From NCBI GenBank assembly GCA_024695565.1, contig JAILHX010000154.1, positions 1 to 8,972 on the forward strand: a DNA stretch of 8,972 nucleotides, read 5' to 3'. A model generated the notes under the pieces. The model was not told the origin of the DNA, ran no database searches, and saw only the letters and a list, made by a program, of their open reading frames with translations. The DNA comes from Saccharofermentans sp. (GTDB lineage: Bacteria > Bacillota_A > Clostridia > Saccharofermentanales > Saccharofermentanaceae). The translations under genes were made by a program, and so were the position numbers. This document shows, piece by piece, positions 6,503 through 8,972 of the stretch. Every line of letters begins with the position of its first letter. Within the stretch, counting starts at the first letter, position 1.

Positions 6503-7540
6503 TTGAATAAGAACACAGTATACAAGATCATATCCTTTATCTTTATTCCTGCAGTTCTTGCCGGAATGCTTATTTATACGCTTAACAAGGACGGCATTGA
6601 TAATATCCTTTATATCTTGAAGACCGCAGATTACAGATGGACCTTCTTTTGTCTGCTTCTTATGTTTGCGGAGATAATTCTGGATTCGATTTCGCTCTTT
6701 ATACCGCTTAAAAAATCAGGATACACCGGCAGTTTTCTCAGCGTTCTCAAATCAGATTACATCTGCAGATTCTTCAGTTATATAACGCCTTTTAACTCAG
6801 GCGGCCAGCCCGTTCAGGCACATTACCTGTCCAAAAACGGAATTGCAATGTCAAGAACATTATCGATTCTGCTGATCAAATACATCATCTACCAGGCCGC
6901 GCTTCTGACATGGGCATTCCTGCTGTTTGCATTCAATGTCCGGTTTTTCTTCGATGTTTTCTCAGGATATTTGTGGCTCATCATACTAGGGATCTCCGTC
7001 AGCCTGATCGCTGCAGTCAGCATGGTGATCATCGGAAAACGCACATCGGTCGTAAGCAGGATAACCTGTTCTCTGATAAGCCGTCTGTCCGCAATCCGTA
7101 TAGGAAAGCGTCATCTCATAAAAGATCCTGAATCACTAAAACAGAAATCGGATATGGCTATATCCAATTACGGAAAACAGTTCAATGATACGGTATGCAG
7201 CAAACCTGTTATGGCCAAGATGTATCTGATCAGCATGCTTCAGATCTTCTCCTATCTTGCCATGACTTACACAATATATAAGGCATTGGGAAATTCCGGC
7301 GTTTCCATTTGGGGAATAATAACCATTCAGACTTTTTTATTCCTGCTCATTGCATACGTTCCTACTCCCGGTGCCGGACTTGGCGCCGAAGGTGCCTTCG
7401 CTCTGTTTTTCTCAGGAATATTCATTTCAAATCTGAATGTGGCAAATCTTTTCTGGAGACTGTTTTCTTTCTACATTCCGTTTATTCTCGGCGGCCTGTT
7501 TGTCCTGTTTAATAAGTCCCCTGAAAAACAGAAAAAATAA
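6503..7540 (+). CDS. UPF0104/YbhN-like flippase-like integral membrane protein
   Basis: A 345-residue polytopic protein of the LPG_synthase_TM/UPF0104 family, which includes the N-terminal flippase part of MprF. About eight hydrophobic segments are visible, near residues 8-27, 44-66, 119-145, 154-178, 237-260, 266-287, 292-310 and 318-337, with a charged cytoplasmic-type loop at about 179-236. Two family signatures are clear: TPFNSGGQPVQAHYLSKNG (95-113) and YVPTPGAGLGAEGAFALFF (285-303). There is no C-terminal aminoacyl-transferase domain, so this is the membrane part only. Position directly after a glycolipid-type glycosyltransferase, 23 bp downstream with its own strong ribosome site, suggests a role in moving or channelling the glycolipid or its lipid-linked donor. 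That role is inferred from context; stand-alone family members are poorly characterised. The start is TTG. The last codons (KK and stop) overlap the T-tract of the opposite-strand terminator. Confidence 0.87.
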   Translation: MNKNTVYKIISFIFIPAVLAGMLIYTLNKDGIDNILYILKTADYRWTFFCLLLMFAEIILDSISLFIPLKKSGYTGSFLSVLKSDYICRFFSYITPFNSGGQPVQAHYLSKNGIAMSRTLSILLIKYIIYQAALLTWAFLLFAFNVRFFFDVFSGYLWLIILGISVSLIAAVSMVIIGKRTSVVSRITCSLISRLSAIRIGKRHLIKDPESLKQKSDMAISNYGKQFNDTVCSKPVMAKMYLISMLQIFSYLAMTYTIYKALGNSGVSIWGIITIQTFLFLLIAYVPTPGAGLGAEGAFALFFSGIFISNLNVANLFWRLFSFYIPFILGGLFVLFNKSPEKQKK

Positions 7541-7565
7541 GAGGTGCCCTTTTTAAAGGCACCTC
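7530..7565 (-). terminator. Rho-independent terminator of the redox fusion gene
   Basis: GAGGTGCC (7541-7548) pairs perfectly with GGCACCTC (7558-7565) around a 9-nt loop. Read on the - strand the hairpin is followed at once by TTATTTTTTCTG, a good T-tract. It therefore terminates transcription coming from the gene at 7593-8852, whose stop is 27 bp away. On the + strand no T-run follows the stem, so it is at best a weak 3' stem-loop for the flippase-like mRNA. The T-tract lies inside the end of that + strand gene. Confidence 0.82.
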
Positions 7566-7592
7566 CATGAATAACTTAATTGTTCTCAAGTA

Positions 7593-8852
7593 TCAGTAAT
7601 TCTCAGCGTTGATCTCAAAGTAGCTCTGGGGATGAGCGCAAACGGGGCACATCTCGGGTGCCTTCTCGCCTACTACGATGTGACCGCAGTTTCTGCACTC
7701 CCAAACCTTAACTTCGCTCTTAGCGAAAACTTCCTGAGCCTCAACGTTCTTAAGGAGAGCTCTATATCTCTCTTCGTGATGCTTCTCGATGGCGCCTACC
7801 ATTCTGAACTTGGCTGCGAGTGCCGGGAAGCCCTCTTCTTCAGCTGTCTTTGCGAAGCCTTCGTACATGTCTGTCCACTCGAAGTTCTCGCCGTCAGCCG
7901 CAGCTGCTAAGTTCTCTGCTGTCGTGCCGATGCCCTCGAGCTCCTTGAACCACATCTTAGCGTGCTCCTTCTCGTTGTCAGCTGTCTTGAGGAAGAGTGC
8001 TGCAATCTGCTCGTAGCCTTCCTTCTTAGCCTTGGAAGCGAAGTAGGTGTACTTATTTCTTGCCTGTGACTCGCCTGCGAAAGCAGCCTGAAGATTCTTC
8101 TCTGTCTGTGTACCTGCGTACTTGCTCATTTTTGATTCCTCCTGTTTTTTGGTTATGTTAGTTTCTTTTATTGACTCTTGTGCGGGCGCATCTTTTGCGG
8201 GCGCATCTTTTGCGGGCTCGTCTTGTGCGGGCGCATCGCTGCCCGTCGGAATGAAGTAGCTCGCATCATGCTTGCACCACGGGCAGATGAAATCTGAAGG
8301 AAGCGTATCGCCTTCGTAGATATATCCGCAAACGGTGCAGATGAAGCCCTTCTTCGGTGTTTCCGACGCCTTGGCAGCGGGCTTCTGCTTAATGTATTTC
8401 TGATAGAACGCGTATGTGACCGAAGAGCTGTTCGAGAGAACTTCGCCGTCAGTGACGTCTGCGAGGAACAGTGTGTGTGTCCCTAAGTCCGTCTCGCTTA
8501 CGACCTTCGCACAAAGATATGCATTGGTCTCCTTCGCGATGTAAGCGATGCCGTTAGCTGCGCGCAGGAATTCAATGCTCTCAAACTTATCAACGTCTTT
8601 GCCGCTCTGGAATCCGAAGTGCTTATAAGTCTCGAATTTAGACCCCTCTGTGAGGATCGAGACATTGAACTCTCCGGTCTTTTGGATCATGTCGTGTGTG
8701 AAGTTTAATTTGTTGACTGCAACTACGATCCTGTTCGGCTCAGTGGTGACCTGGCTCACGGTGTTGACGATACAACCGTTATCCTTATCGCCGTCTCTGG
8801 CAGTCAGGACAAACAGACCATACGTCAGGTTATACATGGCTTTGCTGTTCAT
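7593..8852 (-). CDS. Flavin reductase-rubredoxin-rubrerythrin fusion protein (predicted NAD(P)H peroxidase)
   Basis: A 419-residue four-domain redox protein in one uninterrupted frame. Residues about 1-155 are a flavin reductase-like FMN domain ([41 protein letters not shown]). A short rubredoxin (168-201) has CTVCG (172-176) and CPWC (190-193). A linker (204-241) contains four DAPAK-type repeats. Rubrerythrin (242-419) has [11 protein letters not shown] with E261, NEKEHAK with E294 and H297, [10 protein letters not shown] with E356 and H359, and a C-terminal rubredoxin with CRNCG (386-390) and CPVC (402-405). The first two domains equal the high-molecular-weight rubredoxin (Hrb) of acetogens, which passes NADH electrons to oxygen- or peroxide-reducing proteins; rubrerythrin reduces hydrogen peroxide. 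Fusing them suggests a self-contained cytoplasmic peroxidase chain. ATG at 8852 follows AAAGGGGAA; extending upstream would cross the predicted -10. An internal ribosome site and ATG could also yield free 178-residue rubrerythrin (7593-8129). Confidence 0.88.
   Translation of the reverse strand: MNSKAMYNLTYGLFVLTARDGDKDNGCIVNTVSQVTTEPNRIVVAVNKLNFTHDMIQKTGEFNVSILTEGSKFETYKHFGFQSGKDVDKFESIEFLRAANGIAYIAKETNAYLCAKVVSETDLGTHTLFLADVTDGEVLSNSSSVTYAFYQKYIKQKPAAKASETPKKGFICTVCGYIYEGDTLPSDFICPWCKHDASYFIPTGSDAPAQDEPAKDAPAKDAPAQESIKETNITKKQEESKMSKYAGTQTEKNLQAAFAGESQARNKYTYFASKAKKEGYEQIAALFLKTADNEKEHAKMWFKELEGIGTTAENLAAAADGENFEWTDMYEGFAKTAEEEGFPALAAKFRMVGAIEKHHEERYRALLKNVEAQEVFAKSEVKVWECRNCGHIVVGEKAPEMCPVCAHPQSYFEINAENY
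8127..8143 (-). promoter_or_regulatory. Internal ribosome site and ATG for free rubrerythrin
   Basis: Within the fusion gene a perfect AGGAGG (8138-8143, - strand) lies 8 nt before an in-frame ATG (8127-8129). The ATG begins [19 protein letters not shown], the usual N-terminus of clostridial rubrerythrins. In the fusion the same bases are read as Gln-Glu-Glu. Initiation here would make a complete 178-residue rubrerythrin with both the di-iron domain and its C-terminal rubredoxin. Confidence 0.7.
8181..8240 (-). repeat. Four 15-bp tandem repeats encoding a DAPAK-type linker
   Basis: Four adjoining 15-bp units at 8181-8195, 8196-8210, 8211-8225 and 8226-8240. The first two are identical on the + strand (TGCGGGCGCATCTTT); the third and fourth diverge at three positions each. 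They encode D-[A/E]-P-A-[K/Q] repeats (residues about 206-225) between the first rubredoxin and rubrerythrin. Proline/alanine/charged repeats of this kind form extended, flexible interdomain linkers. The unit length keeps the frame if copies are gained or lost. Confidence 0.9.
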
Positions 8853-8903
8853 GCGGTTCCCCTTTCTTACGGTGTAGCGCCTTTGCCAAAAAGACATAGT
8901 CTT

Positions 8904-8909
8904 ATTATA
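8904..8909 (-). promoter_or_regulatory. Candidate -10 of the redox fusion gene
   Basis: A perfect TATAAT on the - strand, 51 bp before the ATG at 8852, with a predicted start near 8897 and a leader of about 45 nt. No good -35 hexamer is seen at 16-18 bp upstream. The upstream DNA (8920-8972) is AT-rich and includes the palindrome ATTAATTAAT at 8935-8944; no convincing PerR or other known redox-regulator box was recognised. Confidence 0.45.
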
Positions 8910-8972
8910 GGGGATTAGCAAATGTTTTTGTGTGATTAATTAATGATTTTTTTGATATTTTTCAGACATTTG

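Noticed and set aside
7593..8852. Reading the fusion as an assembly or sequencing error joining two genes
   Set aside because: No frame change is needed, the repeat linker is in frame and of linker-like composition, and no stop codon is interrupted. A single-base stop loss at codon 227 cannot be excluded without reads.
8853..8921. Longer start for the redox fusion (23 extra codons from a TTG)
   Set aside because: The extension contains the TATAAT candidate at 8904-8909, has no ribosome site and is not like flavin reductase N-termini; the ATG at 8852 follows AAAGGGGAA.
8935..8944. Palindrome ATTAATTAAT upstream of the redox gene promoter as a PerR-type operator
   Set aside because: It does not match the PerR consensus pattern and is the kind of palindrome expected by chance in AT-rich upstream DNA.

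Overview
The window looks like a chromosomal segment of an anaerobic low-to-mid GC Firmicute, most likely class Clostridia. The reasons are a rubrerythrin/rubredoxin oxidative-stress protein, a DUF4349 lipoprotein, a Gram-positive-type glycolipid glycosyltransferase set, purine-rich Shine-Dalgarno sites, and TTG/GTG starts. This is an inference from gene content; no rRNA or other taxonomic marker is present. I saw no tRNA, rRNA, CRISPR array, insertion sequence or phage gene.

Layout. Positions 1-105 hold the last 34 codons of an unidentified + strand gene. A DUF4349 membrane-anchored lipoprotein gene follows on the - strand (189-1292). It diverges from a two-gene + strand unit: an FkbM-type methyltransferase (1405-2490) and a YfcE/MJ0936-type metallophosphoesterase (2501-3052), 10 bp apart. 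A convergent - strand GT4 glycosyltransferase (3087-4241, TTG start) resembles the first diacylglycerol glycosyltransferase of glycolipid synthesis. Across a 141-bp AT-rich divergent promoter region lies a + strand pair: a 698-residue GT2-GT4 fusion (4383-6479, GTG start), whose second half resembles CpoA/LafB-type second glycolipid glycosyltransferases, and a UPF0104 (YbhN-like) flippase-like membrane protein (6503-7540, TTG start). Last, on the - strand, is a single 419-codon gene (7593-8852) joining a flavin reductase domain, a rubredoxin, a Pro/Ala repeat linker and a complete rubrerythrin.

How the genes may work together. The three genes from 3087 to 7540 read as a membrane glycolipid module: a first sugar transfer to diacylglycerol, a second (and perhaps third) by the bifunctional fusion protein, and a polytopic membrane protein that might move or handle the product. 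The redox fusion reads as a one-polypeptide NAD(P)H peroxidase chain: NAD(P)H to FMN to rubredoxin to the rubrerythrin di-iron site. The strongest oddity is that the rubrerythrin part keeps its own AGGAGG ribosome site and ATG in frame inside the fusion, so one mRNA could give both the fusion and free rubrerythrin. Functions come from motif reading by eye; no database search was possible.
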